Source of the DNA: Chthoniobacterales bacterium
GTDB lineage: Bacteria; Verrucomicrobiota; Verrucomicrobiia; Chthoniobacterales; JAATET01
Length of the DNA: 64,000 bases
NCBI GenBank assembly: GCA_036569045.1
Contig: DATCRI010000007.1
Coordinates: forward strand, 62,001-126,000
Direction: 5' to 3'
The position numbers and the translations under genes are program-made. A model generated the notes under the pieces. It ran no database searches. It had not been told where the DNA came from and worked only from the letters and a program-made list of their open reading frames with translations. Positions 38,528 through 45,831 of this stretch are shown piece by piece (position 1 is the stretch's first letter; each line of letters starts with the position of its first letter).

Positions 38528-38737
38528 TCAATCGGAGGCTGTCAATTCCGAAAAAAAATTCTGGCCCAATTTTTGGCACACATCCGCTACACGCACATCC
38601 CCATCAAGCACCCGTGCGCCCCATCGATCTACGACCTCTTTGTCCGGACAAAGGGATCGCAGTTCAGATCGAAATTTGAAATTGAATCCCGCCGCGGCGG
38701 CCCCCATAAGGCGTCTAATGAAGGAACAAGCAGCCAT
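38528..38737 (-). CDS. Small protein, possible first gene of the tape-measure operon
   Basis: A 69-aa product: MAACSFIRRLMGAAAAGFNF, then basic and acidic segments ending VCQKLGQNFFSELTASD. The stop is one base from the next ATG, which favours it being real. However, its first 20 nt overlap the start of a plus-strand gene (38718), so one of the two starts may be wrong. No family is recognised. Confidence 0.4.
   Translation of the reverse strand: MAACSFIRRLMGAAAAGFNFKFRSELRSLCPDKEVVDRWGARVLDGDVRVADVCQKLGQNFFSELTASD
38707..38718. promoter_or_regulatory. Near-palindromic site, copy 1
   Basis: TAAGGCGTCTAA is an 11/12 match, in inverted orientation, to TTAGACGCCTAA at 39029-39040. The two sites flank the small gene 38718-38996. 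This copy also covers the start region of the divergent minus-strand operon, so it could be a binding site for an element-encoded regulator. Confidence 0.4.
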
Positions 38738-38996
38738 TAGAATCGGATCATTCCTCGCGGTCGACCTGGACGACAACGAAGTTTCCGGCCCTTTCAAATC
38801 CGCCCGCGCGGCCCGCGCGTGGATTGCTCGAAGCGGGAAGAAAGCTTGGGAGGTCGAGACAGATTTCGAAACTCGAGAGAGCATCGAACGGCGCGGCAAC
38901 TTTGGGCGCTACATGATCCTCCAAGGAATCACGGAAATTCACCAAACTCCCTGGGGCACCGATAGCCACGCAATTCGAGAGATCACTTCCAATTAA
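38718..38996 (+). CDS. Small unknown protein
   Basis: A 92-aa product with a plausible alpha/beta fold (IRIGSFLAVDLDDNEVSGPF, ARAARAWIARSGKKAWEVET). No recognised family. It has its own strand, opposite to the operon, and is bracketed by two inverted copies of a 12-bp near-palindrome. The start overlaps the possible small gene on the other strand by 20 nt. Confidence 0.45.
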   Translation: MKEQAAIRIGSFLAVDLDDNEVSGPFKSARAARAWIARSGKKAWEVETDFETRESIERRGNFGRYMILQGITEIHQTPWGTDSHAIREITSN

Positions 38997-39028
38997 ACTC
39001 GACCGTTCCACATAGAACGAACGGGACT

Positions 39029-39040
39029 TTAGACGCCTAA
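39029..39040. promoter_or_regulatory. Near-palindromic site, copy 2
   Basis: TTAGACGCCTAA, itself a near-perfect palindrome, lies 33 nt after one small gene and 52 nt before the next plus-strand gene. It pairs with the inverted copy at 38707-38718. Confidence 0.4.
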
Positions 39041-39091
39041 TAGGCTCCCACGCGCCTCTTGCGCATTTCATTCGGCTGGCGAGATTCTTGC

Positions 39092-39544
39092 ATGCTGGCA
39101 AAGATTCTTCCCGACCTCGATTTTCTTCGACTCTACAGGGCAGAGGGCCTCTGGTGCTTTGATCGCCACGATCTGGGGTTGGAGCGGGAGCTGTTCGTAG
39201 GAGGAATGACAGAGCTGATCGACGCCGTGATCGCCGAGAAGCCCTTCCCTGTGCCAAACCCCGTGCTTCTCTTCGGGGGAGAATTCAATCCTTCCACCCG
39301 CCTGACTTTGATCTGGAAGGAATCCCGCGCCCAGGAGGACGGTGAATGGAACCGTTACCACTGCCGGGAAATGGACAAGGATGGCTGGCTCGGCCCATGC
39401 CTGCTCCGCTTTTTCCCAGAGGCGCCACAATACCTCCATTTCGAGATCTACGACGCCGAGGATCCTTTTTCCGTGCGTCTCGTCCAGTGGCTTTCGAACA
39501 AAGAAATCGGATCGCTCGCCGCCGCCGCTCTGAATCAAAAATAG
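39092..39544 (+). CDS. Unknown cargo protein (small alpha/beta)
   Basis: A 150-aa product from the ATG at 39092. It has LRLYRAEGLWCFDRHDLGLE, MTELIDAVIAE, LLFGGEFNPSTRLTLIWKES and YLHFEIYDAEDPFSVRLVQW. It looks like a compact alpha/beta protein of the small hypothetical families often carried by mobile elements. I cannot name it with confidence. It stands alone on the plus strand between small minus-strand genes, so it may be accessory (moron-like) cargo. Confidence 0.55.
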   Translation: MLAKILPDLDFLRLYRAEGLWCFDRHDLGLERELFVGGMTELIDAVIAEKPFPVPNPVLLFGGEFNPSTRLTLIWKESRAQEDGEWNRYHCREMDKDGWLGPCLLRFFPEAPQYLHFEIYDAEDPFSVRLVQWLSNKEIGSLAAAALNQK

Positions 39545-39556
39545 ACAGTCAGTCAG

Positions 39557-39811
39557 TTAGCTGGCGCGATCCTGCCCAGGCTGCCCACACGAAAAAACAG
39601 CCAGGCGAGTTCCAATTTCTCGAAGAGCTGCACCACTCAGAGGAACTAAGCTATCGGCCGACGCCGGCATGAGCCAGGCGACCGATCGCTTGTGACTTCG
39701 CAAAAGATAAACGGTGCCCTGCGACAGCCGCTTTTCAATCCGCGGCCAATCACGACGAAGCTCATCAAGACCAATCGTCACGATATCCGAATCGTCAGGA
39801 TTTTCCGCCAT
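39557..39811 (-). CDS. Phd/YefM-like orphan antitoxin
   Basis: An 84-aa product from the ATG at 39811. The core VTIGLDELRRDWPRIEKRLSQG followed by TVYLLRSHKRSVAWLMPA matches the pattern of Phd/YefM antitoxins (N-terminal strand-helix with a 'repressing' hairpin). No toxin gene is adjacent: downstream lies only the convergent gene at 39092-39544. A good promoter precedes it (TTGACA at 39848-39843, 17-bp spacer, TGTGAT), giving a nearly leaderless transcript. Confidence 0.55.
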   Translation of the reverse strand: MAENPDDSDIVTIGLDELRRDWPRIEKRLSQGTVYLLRSHKRSVAWLMPASADSLVPLSGAALREIGTRLAVFSCGQPGQDRAS

Positions 39812-39943
39812 AACCAAACATCACAATCTTTGGTAAGAATCCTGTCAAATCAACTGAACTTAACTCAAAAAATACCCCTCATGGGTAAACACGGCACCTG
39901 CCTACGGCACACCTGTTAACAAGACGACTTAATAGATTCCTTT

Positions 39944-39957
39944 ACCACCGCGGTGGT
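39944..39957. promoter_or_regulatory. 14-bp perfect palindrome
   Basis: ACCACCGCGGTGGT is fully self-complementary. It lies between the stop of a small minus-strand gene (39962) and the promoter area of the antitoxin-like gene. There is no U-tract on the minus strand, so an operator is more likely than a terminator. Nearby (about 39876-39890) a smaller dyad TACCC-N5-GGGTA is also present. Confidence 0.4.
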
Positions 39958-39961
39958 TAAC

Positions 39962-40159
39962 TTATTCGCGCGCGATCAGGATGATTCCAGGGTCGAAATC
40001 CGGCGAGTGGATTTCAATTGCCTCGAAGAGAGTCGCGCACACAACTTCGCCATTAGCACGGCGAATCTCGATCTGAAAATCGGCATTTGTGAATCGCCGC
40101 CGCAGCTGCTTCAGCACTTTGGCAACTCCTCTGATTCGCATCGGTCTGTTTCGCTTCAT
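39962..40159 (-). CDS. Small basic unknown protein
   Basis: A 65-aa product from the ATG at 40159 (MKRNRPMRIRGVAKVLKQLR at the start). The N-terminal half is basic and helical; the C-terminal half is a probable beta-hairpin (DFQIEIRRANGEVVCATLFE). No recognised family. It lies between the replication region and the accessory genes. Confidence 0.4.
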   Translation of the reverse strand: MKRNRPMRIRGVAKVLKQLRRRFTNADFQIEIRRANGEVVCATLFEAIEIHSPDFDPGIILIARE

Positions 40160-40417
40160 GGAAAAGAATAGGCCAGCGCCCACCGCACCTGCGGTCCCGA
40201 ACTCAAAACGGACGGGCGCTGACCCGCCCAGCGCAAAATGTCAACCGTGACGTTCACCCAGCTCGATCCTGCACGCACATCGGATGCTGCACATCCGAAA
40301 TACAGAGTAGAATGGCGAGCGTGAAAGGTGTTTAGGATGAATGGCGAGTCTACTTCTCCTGTTTTACAGCACAGTAATTCCAAACTTTCCTTTTTTATGA
40401 GCCCATATCTTTCTCAC

Positions 40418-40514
40418 CCTTCACAAAAACTCATAAAATTGTCGTGCAAAACAACTTACAACTGTGAATGACAACTCTTACCAATGACATACTGTGAATG
40501 ATGATCCTTCACAA
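40418..40514. other. Putative iteron replication origin of the element
   Basis: In an AT-rich stretch next to the primase-helicase gene, ACTGTGAATGA occurs twice as a direct repeat 30 bp apart (40461-40471, 40491-40501). CCTTCACAA occurs twice flanking them (40418-40426, 40506-40514). All four share TGTGAA/TTCACA. Satellites and plasmids often place such repeats beside their replication initiator. The rest of 40160-40417 contains no gene I can support. Confidence 0.55.
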
Positions 40515-40523
40515 CGGTGCTCC

Positions 40524-40562
40524 TCAAAAAGAAAATGGGCGCTAGGCCAATGGCCCGCGCCC
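40524..40562 (-). terminator. Intrinsic terminator of the primase-helicase gene
   Basis: GGGCGC-TA-GGCC-AAT-GGCC-C-GCGCCC (40537-40562) is a strong hairpin. On the minus strand it is followed by ATTTTCTTTTTG (40536-40525). It is 27 nt beyond the stop of the primase-helicase gene and isolates that transcript from the origin-like repeats. Confidence 0.8.
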
Positions 40563-40589
40563 TAATCCGATCATCTAAGTCAGAAATTC

Positions 40590-43031
40590 TTACTCACTCG
40601 CTCCTTGCGGCCGCCAATTTCGGAAATGGAATCCAAAATAACTCATCGGTTGTTTCCTGCATCCTTCGAACCAAATACTTGCCTTTTTCTTAAACTCTTT
40701 CAGGTGAGGCATTTTATTTATAAACTCACGTGACAGAGAATCGCTGTCCTGGAAGTGAGGCTTCACACCCTCCCACTCACACCACTCTTTATATTCCGCA
40801 AAGAGCTGCTCCACCGTGAGGTAAACCTTTGCAGAATCAGCACTATCAACCAACTCCACACACGCCTCCCAGAAGGCCTTCGCGCTCGAGCGGTGCATCT
40901 GGATCTCTTTCGCGGCTCGCGCGCTGTCGGCCGTCTGCTCAAAGTGCCCTCGCTCCATGAGCCGGTGCAGACCCTCGAGCGCCCAGCGGAGAATGCCGCT
41001 CATCTCCGCCTCGAACTTCGCGACCAGGCTGTAGTCCTTTTGATCCTCCGGGATCTTGTTCTCGAAGGTCACCTGACACAGTCGACGAAAGAACCCGTCA
41101 CTCGTGTCTGACGTCGATGCCCGCACGTTCGAGGCCATAATAAAGCGCCCTTGCGGCCGGTAACTGTAGCCGGCCTTGTGCTTCACATCCACGCCGATTT
41201 GCTCGCCCGAGGTGATCGCCTTGATGAGATCGATGTGCTTGAACGAGTCGCGATTGAGCTCCGTCGCGAGGTAGAGCCGCTTGCCGACGAGCTGCGCTCG
41301 CTGGAAGGGATTGTCGAGCTCCTGCAGGCGCAGGGCCATCGAGTTATCCTCACCGATCAATTTCGTGAGCACCTCGATCAGCGTCGACTTGCCCGTGCCG
41401 CCATCGCCGTAGAAGAAGAAAAATTTGTGATAATTCAGCTGCGGCGCCAGGCAGTAGCCAAAGATCTCCTGCACCTGCCGCTGAACATCGGCCGCCGGCA
41501 GCATCTGCTCGAGCCAGGCCTTGAACCGCGGGCACTCCGCCTCGCCCTCGTAGGCGTGCGGGATCTGAACGGTCGAGAGGTATTTCGGATTGTGCGGCGT
41601 GAGCGTGAGGTCCCGCATGTGGAGCATCCCGTTCGCGCAGTTGATGAGGTCCGCATCGTGCGAATTGAAACGGTCGACGTGCATCGCCACGCGGTTCGCC
41701 ATGAGGTCCTCGATCGAGTTCACAAGGTAGCTCGTCATTTCCTTCCGCGCGTCGAGGTGCGATCGCAACGCGGCCATGATCCATCGGCGCGGCTCGCGCT
41801 GAACGTCCAATCGGCGCCAGCGCGTTCGCTCCCACTGCCACCACTCCTCGCCGGCGTAGCGCGCGACGAATTCCTCACTCAGCACGCCCGCGAGCTCGTC
41901 CTGGTGGACCTTCAGTCCCCCACGATCACCATACGAGAAGCAATGTGAATACCGGATCTCCTCCGGCGGCCTCGCCGTCTCCGCCCAAGCCTTGAGCGCC
42001 AGATACGCCGCATCGCGCACCTCCTCCGCCTCACAGGAATCCCCGAGGCCGACGACGTCCGGCCGCTCGTCGAGAAAGCCCAGCCAGTCAGTGATGTCGG
42101 CTTTATCCGGGCATTCTGGCCACTTCTCCGCGAGATAAACGGCGCCGAGGCGGCCGCAGGCCTCTCGGAGGGCCTTGCAGACCTTGTTTACGTGGTTCCG
42201 GCCCGCGTCATCGTTATCCCCGAGCACGACCACCCACTTGCCCTTGAGCGTGCGCAGGTAGCTGTCGCGCCACTTGCCGGCGCCCATCGGCACCGTGGTT
42301 GAGAGGAGGCCCAGCTCCTTCAGCGTGTCCGCATCCTTCTCTCCCTCGACGAGGAAGATCGGCTCGCCCTCTCCGGCCGCCTCGATCTCCGGCAGCCGGT
42401 AGAGCACCGGCTCGATGCCATCGAGGAAATACACCCAGCCATCCACCGCCGGCCGCTCGCCTGGCTTCGGCTTTCGACGCTGGCGGAACGTCTTGTCCCG
42501 CTTCTCTCCATCCTCACTCTCCCATTGGAAGCGCACCGTCTGGTGCAACACCTCGCCGTCACTGTCTAGATAGTCGTAGATCGTCGAAATGACGTAGCAC
42601 CGGCCGCCCTGCTCGAAGCGTAGCGTCCTGGCCCACTCCGGCTGAATGCTCGTGTCGCGAGGCTTCTCCGGTTTTTTTTCTTCGGCCACGGTGGCACGAT
42701 TTTTGCGCCTGACTGGCTTACTGCCTGCCTCAGCAGGCGAGCCGCCGCCGCGGGACGACGCCACCCCGGCGAGGGAGTGATAGAGTGTGATCGCTTCGCG
42801 ATTGGAGATGGATCGAGCAAGCTCGATGAGGGTGACTTCGTCACCATGGTGCTCGTCGACTGCGTGGTCCTTGAAAAACCAGCGCCCATCCCGTTCAAAG
42901 ACGCTGAAGGACTCGTTCCGATCCTCACGGAACGGGCTGCGCATCACCTTCTTCGGCACGCCGGGCAACCCCAGCACGCGCCAAAGATCCGGCATTGGCA
43001 GCTTTTGTTTACAACGCTCGAGACTGTCCAT
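40590..43031 (-). CDS. Primase-helicase (TOPRIM plus D5/SF3-type helicase)
   Basis: The 813-aa replication protein starts at ATG 43031, preceded by an in-frame GTG. The N-terminal region resembles the CHC2 primase domain (SPFREDRNESFSVFERDGRW, WFFKDHA) but lacks the zinc Cys residues. A TOPRIM-like domain (about 220-330) has IFLVEGEKDADTL and WVVVLGDNDDAGRNH. A D5-type helicase (about 480-700) has Walker A FYGDGGTGKST (about residue 545) and sensor-like FIMASNVRAS. It resembles the primase-helicases of P4-like satellites and prophages. It would start replication at the repeats lying just downstream. Confidence 0.88.
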   Translation of the reverse strand: MDSLERCKQKLPMPDLWRVLGLPGVPKKVMRSPFREDRNESFSVFERDGRWFFKDHAVDEHHGDEVTLIELARSISNREAITLYHSLAGVASSRGGGSPAEAGSKPVRRKNRATVAEEKKPEKPRDTSIQPEWARTLRFEQGGRCYVISTIYDYLDSDGEVLHQTVRFQWESEDGEKRDKTFRQRRKPKPGERPAVDGWVYFLDGIEPVLYRLPEIEAAGEGEPIFLVEGEKDADTLKELGLLSTTVPMGAGKWRDSYLRTLKGKWVVVLGDNDDAGRNHVNKVCKALREACGRLGAVYLAEKWPECPDKADITDWLGFLDERPDVVGLGDSCEAEEVRDAAYLALKAWAETARPPEEIRYSHCFSYGDRGGLKVHQDELAGVLSEEFVARYAGEEWWQWERTRWRRLDVQREPRRWIMAALRSHLDARKEMTSYLVNSIEDLMANRVAMHVDRFNSHDADLINCANGMLHMRDLTLTPHNPKYLSTVQIPHAYEGEAECPRFKAWLEQMLPAADVQRQVQEIFGYCLAPQLNYHKFFFFYGDGGTGKSTLIEVLTKLIGEDNSMALRLQELDNPFQRAQLVGKRLYLATELNRDSFKHIDLIKAITSGEQIGVDVKHKAGYSYRPQGRFIMASNVRASTSDTSDGFFRRLCQVTFENKIPEDQKDYSLVAKFEAEMSGILRWALEGLHRLMERGHFEQTADSARAAKEIQMHRSSAKAFWEACVELVDSADSAKVYLTVEQLFAEYKEWCEWEGVKPHFQDSDSLSREFINKMPHLKEFKKKASIWFEGCRKQPMSYFGFHFRNWRPQGASE

Positions 43032-43113
43032 CACGCGAGGAGAGGCACGCTGTCAGCTTGGTCAGATCGACGCCGGCGGCCGCCGGCCCGAGAGAAAAGA
43101 AAATGCACGTCCC

Positions 43114-43335
43114 TCAGTGAATTTCTTTCACCTCGTAGATCTCAAGAGCCCGCCGAACGGCATTGGCATCAAAGAAGACCGATCGATATCCGAGTCTGAC
43201 CACAGGAATTTTCCTCTGGCACGCCAGCCGCCGGATACTTCGCGCCGTGATTCGACGCCCCGTCGGATCCAGCTCCATTGCCATTTCAACTGCGCTCAAT
43301 AACCGCCCATCGACAGAATTCGCTTTTGTTTTCAT
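43114..43335 (-). CDS. Excisionase/AlpA-like helix-turn-helix protein
   Basis: A 73-aa product from the ATG at 43335. LDPTGRRITARSIRRLACQRKIPVVRLGYRSVFFDANAVRRAL has the MerR-like winged helix pattern of excisionases and AlpA regulators (long stretch described, recognition part SIRRLACQRKI). It lies 80 nt upstream of the primase-helicase on the same strand and is divergent from the plus-strand HTH gene. It probably promotes excision or activates the replication operon. Confidence 0.65.
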   Translation of the reverse strand: MKTKANSVDGRLLSAVEMAMELDPTGRRITARSIRRLACQRKIPVVRLGYRSVFFDANAVRRALEIYEVKEIH

Positions 43336-43374
43336 CGATTCGACGCGCACTGTCAATTTTGCACATTGCACATC

Positions 43375-43806
43375 ATGGTCGATGCAATCCCCGTTGAAAC
43401 CCTTGCTCACCTCGTCGGCCTAAAAAGGCGGAGGATCGCGCAACTCGCGAGTGAAGGAAAAATTCCAGGCGCAGTTCGCACGAACGGATACCATTTCCGA
43501 TACCCAGACACCGAAGAGCTGCGAACTTGGATCAAGGAGCAGAATTCATCCCGAACGCTAGGCGATGGAAGTCGCTGGGGACCTCAAACGCGCCGAAAAA
43601 AGACCAGCGGCGCCGGCAGCGGCGGTCTCACGTTCCTGCATCAACCCCGCGCCAACTTCGAGCACTGGCTGAAACGAATCGGCGGGAGAAATGCGATCTT
43701 GGCTCTTGAGCAGGAGAAAAAAATCGAACTCCTAGAGGGACTCTCGGAATTTGAAGATCTGTTGCACGCAATTCGAAAGTCGCTGCAGAACCACTCAACA
43801 GACTGA
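43375..43806 (+). CDS. MerR-like HTH DNA-binding protein
   Basis: A 143-aa product from the ATG at 43375. The N-terminal 55 residues (VETLAHLVGLKRRRIAQLAS, KIPGAVRTNGYHFRY, ELRTWIKEQN) form a helix-turn-helix of the excisionase/phage regulator type. The remainder is a basic linker and a helical C-terminus (ALEQEKKIELLEGLSEFEDLL). It is divergent from the excisionase-like gene with 39 bp between them, and two TGCACAT repeats (43360-43373) lie just before its start. This divergent pair is a likely lysogeny-type switch. Confidence 0.65.
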   Translation: MVDAIPVETLAHLVGLKRRRIAQLASEGKIPGAVRTNGYHFRYPDTEELRTWIKEQNSSRTLGDGSRWGPQTRRKKTSGAGSGGLTFLHQPRANFEHWLKRIGGRNAILALEQEKKIELLEGLSEFEDLLHAIRKSLQNHSTD

Positions 43807-43814
43807 CCTTATTC

Positions 43815-43832
43815 GCTGCCAATTCGCTGCCA
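43815..43832. repeat. Integrase arm-type repeats, right end
   Basis: Two direct copies of GCTGCCA (43815, 43826) sit in the repeated unit ATTCGCTGCCA with an 11-bp period. They match the copies beside the integrase at the left end and would flank the att core on the circular form. Confidence 0.6.
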
Positions 43833-43949
43833 ATTTTTTGTGTATTTCGGCGCAAAATAGCATTTTTCCGAGGCGAACAACGTCAAACAGAAACACCCAA
43901 TGAACCGTCTCTACAGCCTGCATTTAAGCTGATCCCAGAGTAATTGGGG

Positions 43950-43996
43950 AGATGGGTTGGCTGGGACTCGAACCCAGAACCAATGCCTTAAAAGGG
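43950..43996 (-). repeat. Right attachment site within tRNA-Lys
   Basis: The 47-bp sequence identical to 28507-28553 extends from 3 bp beyond the tRNA 3' end to the 5' side of the anticodon loop. The tRNA is kept intact at this end, as usual for tRNA-targeting integrases. Confidence 0.9.
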
Positions 43997-44024
43997 CACT
44001 GCTCTACCATTGAGCTACCAACCC
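43953..44024 (-). tRNA. tRNA-Lys (anticodon UUU)
   Basis: This is a 72-nt cloverleaf on the minus strand: acceptor stem GGGTTGG/CCAACCC, D stem GCTC/GAGC, anticodon loop CTTTTAA with anticodon TTT between GTGCC and GGCAT, T-arm CTGGG-TTCGAGT-CCCAG, and discriminator A. The 3' CCA is not encoded, in line with the cca gene at 12716. It is the integration target of the element to its left. Confidence 0.95.
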
Positions 44025-44096
44025 ACTGGAAAAATCTGACGAGCCGCGGAAAGTAACCATCGCGCTCCCTCAGGGCAAGCAGGGAATTCGCTCTCG

Positions 44097-44612
44097 TTAC
44101 TTCAGGGCCGCCACGGCGGCCTCGACTTCCTGCGCGTGGGTCTTCGTCTGGGCCTTCGGAAAATACTGCACGACCTTGCCGTCGCGGATGAGAAACGACT
44201 GCCGCTGCGCCATGCCAAGAGGAAGCGTCGGCACGCCGAAAGCGGCGATGACCTTCCCGTCGGCGTCCGCGATGAGCGTGAAAGGCAGATCGTATTTCGC
44301 CTTGAACGCCTTCTGTGCCTCGGGCTTGTCGTGACTCACGCCGATCACTTTCACGCCGACTTTCTTCAGGTCAACGATCCCGTCGCGCAGCGAGCAGGCC
44401 TGGGCGGTGCAACCCGGAGTCCCCGCCTTCGGATAAAAATAAACCAGCGTCAATCCCTTTGCCGTCGCCTCCGTCAGATTCACCGGCTGGCCGTTCTCAT
44501 CCGGCGCGGTCACGTCCGGCACGGCAGCCCCGACGGCAAGGGGCATGGCCCGGAGATTCATTCCAAAGAGGCTGGCAAAGATCATGGCAGGAAGGAGGAG
44601 GCGGCTTTTCAT
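44097..44612 (-). CDS. Exported peroxiredoxin (Bcp/PrxQ type)
   Basis: The 171-aa thiol peroxidase has an N-terminal signal peptide (MKSRLLLPAMIFASLFGMNL, likely cleaved near residue 22), so it acts in the periplasm, unlike cytoplasmic Bcp. The thioredoxin-fold core has FYPKAGTPGCTAQACSLRDG, with peroxidatic Cys near residue 70 and a resolving Cys five residues later (PrxQ type). VIGVSHDKPEAQKAFKAKYD follows. The gene is 72 nt from the tRNA-Lys 5' end and divergent from the lipoprotein gene. Confidence 0.9.
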   Translation of the reverse strand: MKSRLLLPAMIFASLFGMNLRAMPLAVGAAVPDVTAPDENGQPVNLTEATAKGLTLVYFYPKAGTPGCTAQACSLRDGIVDLKKVGVKVIGVSHDKPEAQKAFKAKYDLPFTLIADADGKVIAAFGVPTLPLGMAQRQSFLIRDGKVVQYFPKAQTKTHAQEVEAAVAALK

Positions 44613-44705
44613 GGTTATTCTGATACGGATGAAGTCATTCGGCGGAGCTTTATTCCCGGAGGAGCTTTGATATTTCTCGCATGCGACCTTACCGTGCGCA
44701 TCCCC

Positions 44706-45761
44706 ATGCGTCTGGTTCGCTCCTTTTTTCTGCCCATCGCGTTCGCCGCCGGCCTCGTCGGCTGCCGGCCGTCGCCGCCCGTGGATGCCCGTCTTGCCTC
44801 GCCGATCGAACTCGCGAAGGAAGCCGCGCCGCAGAAGCTCGAGCGCATCTTTGCCAACGCTCGCGCAAAGGCCCTGCTCGCCGGCCAGTCCCTCGCCTTC
44901 GCGCCGGAGCGTCCCGACGATGCCGCCGCGCTCCAGTCGCCTTCGACCTGGCGCCGCCTCGATCGCGCCGATCGCTTCGACGCCGTGCTGCTCGCTGGCC
45001 CCGCGGGAGAGTTCCAGCCGCTTCTCAGCCACCTCGTGACGTCGCCGGACTTCCGCCTCGTGCGCGTGGACAACTGGGGCGCGCTTTTCGTGCGAGGAAC
45101 GCCGGCGGCCTACACCCCGCCGCCGCCCGGATCGGTGGCGCGTGATCTTTCCGACGCCGATCGCGGCGCGTATCTCGCGCGAATGGCGCTCATGCTGCAG
45201 GCCGTCGATGAAGTCGCCGCTGCGAAGGCCTATTCTGCCGCCGCGCTGGATACCGCGCCGAAGGAGCCCATCGTGCATGTTGCGGCCGCCGCCCTCGCCC
45301 TGACGCGGAAGGATTACCAGCCGGCCCTCAAACAGGTCCAGCAGGCCCTCGCATTGAATCCCCACGACCTCGGCGCGCTCGAGATCGCCGCCCGCACGTT
45401 CACCGCCGCGGGTGCCGCGGATCAGGCCTGGGCTGTTGCCACGGAGTTGAAATCCCGCGCTCCGGCCGACGACATGAACGTCCTCTTCCTCCACGCCCGT
45501 CTCGCGAGCGCGGCCCACGCCTACAGCGCCGAGCAGGATTCCCTCGAGCGGCTCATCGCCCTCGCCGAGAAACAGAATCTCCCGACCGGCGACTACCGCG
45601 TTTATCTTGGCCAATGCTTTGCGCACCAGGGCCTGCCCCGTCCCGCCCTGGAGCAGCTCGAGCTCGCCGCGAAGGCCCCCAATCTCAGCGACCAGCAGCG
45701 CGCCGATCTCGACACCGCGATTTCCACCGTTCGCGAGCGGGCCGGGCAGCTCAGCCAATAA
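44706..45761 (+). CDS. TPR-containing lipoprotein
   Basis: The 351-aa protein starts at ATG 44706. The signal peptide ends in the lipobox GLVGC (Cys about 20), so it is lipid-anchored, probably in the outer membrane. A folded N-terminal domain (about 25-150) is followed by tetratricopeptide-like helices (DYQPALKQVQQALALNPHDLGALEIAARTF and after; about 160-340). TPR lipoproteins usually scaffold protein complexes. Nothing in the neighbourhood fixes its partner. Confidence 0.75.
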   Translation: MRLVRSFFLPIAFAAGLVGCRPSPPVDARLASPIELAKEAAPQKLERIFANARAKALLAGQSLAFAPERPDDAAALQSPSTWRRLDRADRFDAVLLAGPAGEFQPLLSHLVTSPDFRLVRVDNWGALFVRGTPAAYTPPPPGSVARDLSDADRGAYLARMALMLQAVDEVAAAKAYSAAALDTAPKEPIVHVAAAALALTRKDYQPALKQVQQALALNPHDLGALEIAARTFTAAGAADQAWAVATELKSRAPADDMNVLFLHARLASAAHAYSAEQDSLERLIALAEKQNLPTGDYRVYLGQCFAHQGLPRPALEQLELAAKAPNLSDQQRADLDTAISTVRERAGQLSQ

Positions 45762-45831
45762 TTTCGTTCGGCAATCCAGCGCTTCCCCTCCCCTCAAGGA
45801 GGCGCTAATTTCGCAACCCCTACACCTTTCT

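Larger units (their letters stand above)
28507..43996. mobile_element. 15.4-kb tRNA-Lys-integrated satellite/prophage-like element
   Basis: Identical 47-bp repeats (28507-28553 and 43950-43996) bound a block of 15,443 bp plus one repeat copy. The right copy is the 3' half of an intact tRNA-Lys gene; the left is an orphan copy. Inside are a tyrosine integrase next to the left end, an operon of up to eight genes on the minus strand that ends with a phage tape-measure gene, several small regulatory-looking genes, an iteron-like region, a primase-helicase, an excisionase-like gene and a divergent HTH gene. Size and replication/integration layout resemble phage-inducible chromosomal islands. No terminase, portal, capsid, tail tube, sheath, baseplate, holin or lysin was recognised. 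The intergenic DNA is visibly more AT-rich than the flanks. Confidence 0.85.

Noticed and set aside
40156-40383. 75-aa minus-strand frame upstream of the small basic gene
   Set aside because: No start signal, no protein-like pattern, and it overlaps the better small gene by a few bases. Treated as non-coding.
28507-43996. CRISPR array or defence island in the element
   Set aside because: No regularly spaced repeats of 25-40 bp with unique spacers and no Cas, restriction or other named defence protein were seen.
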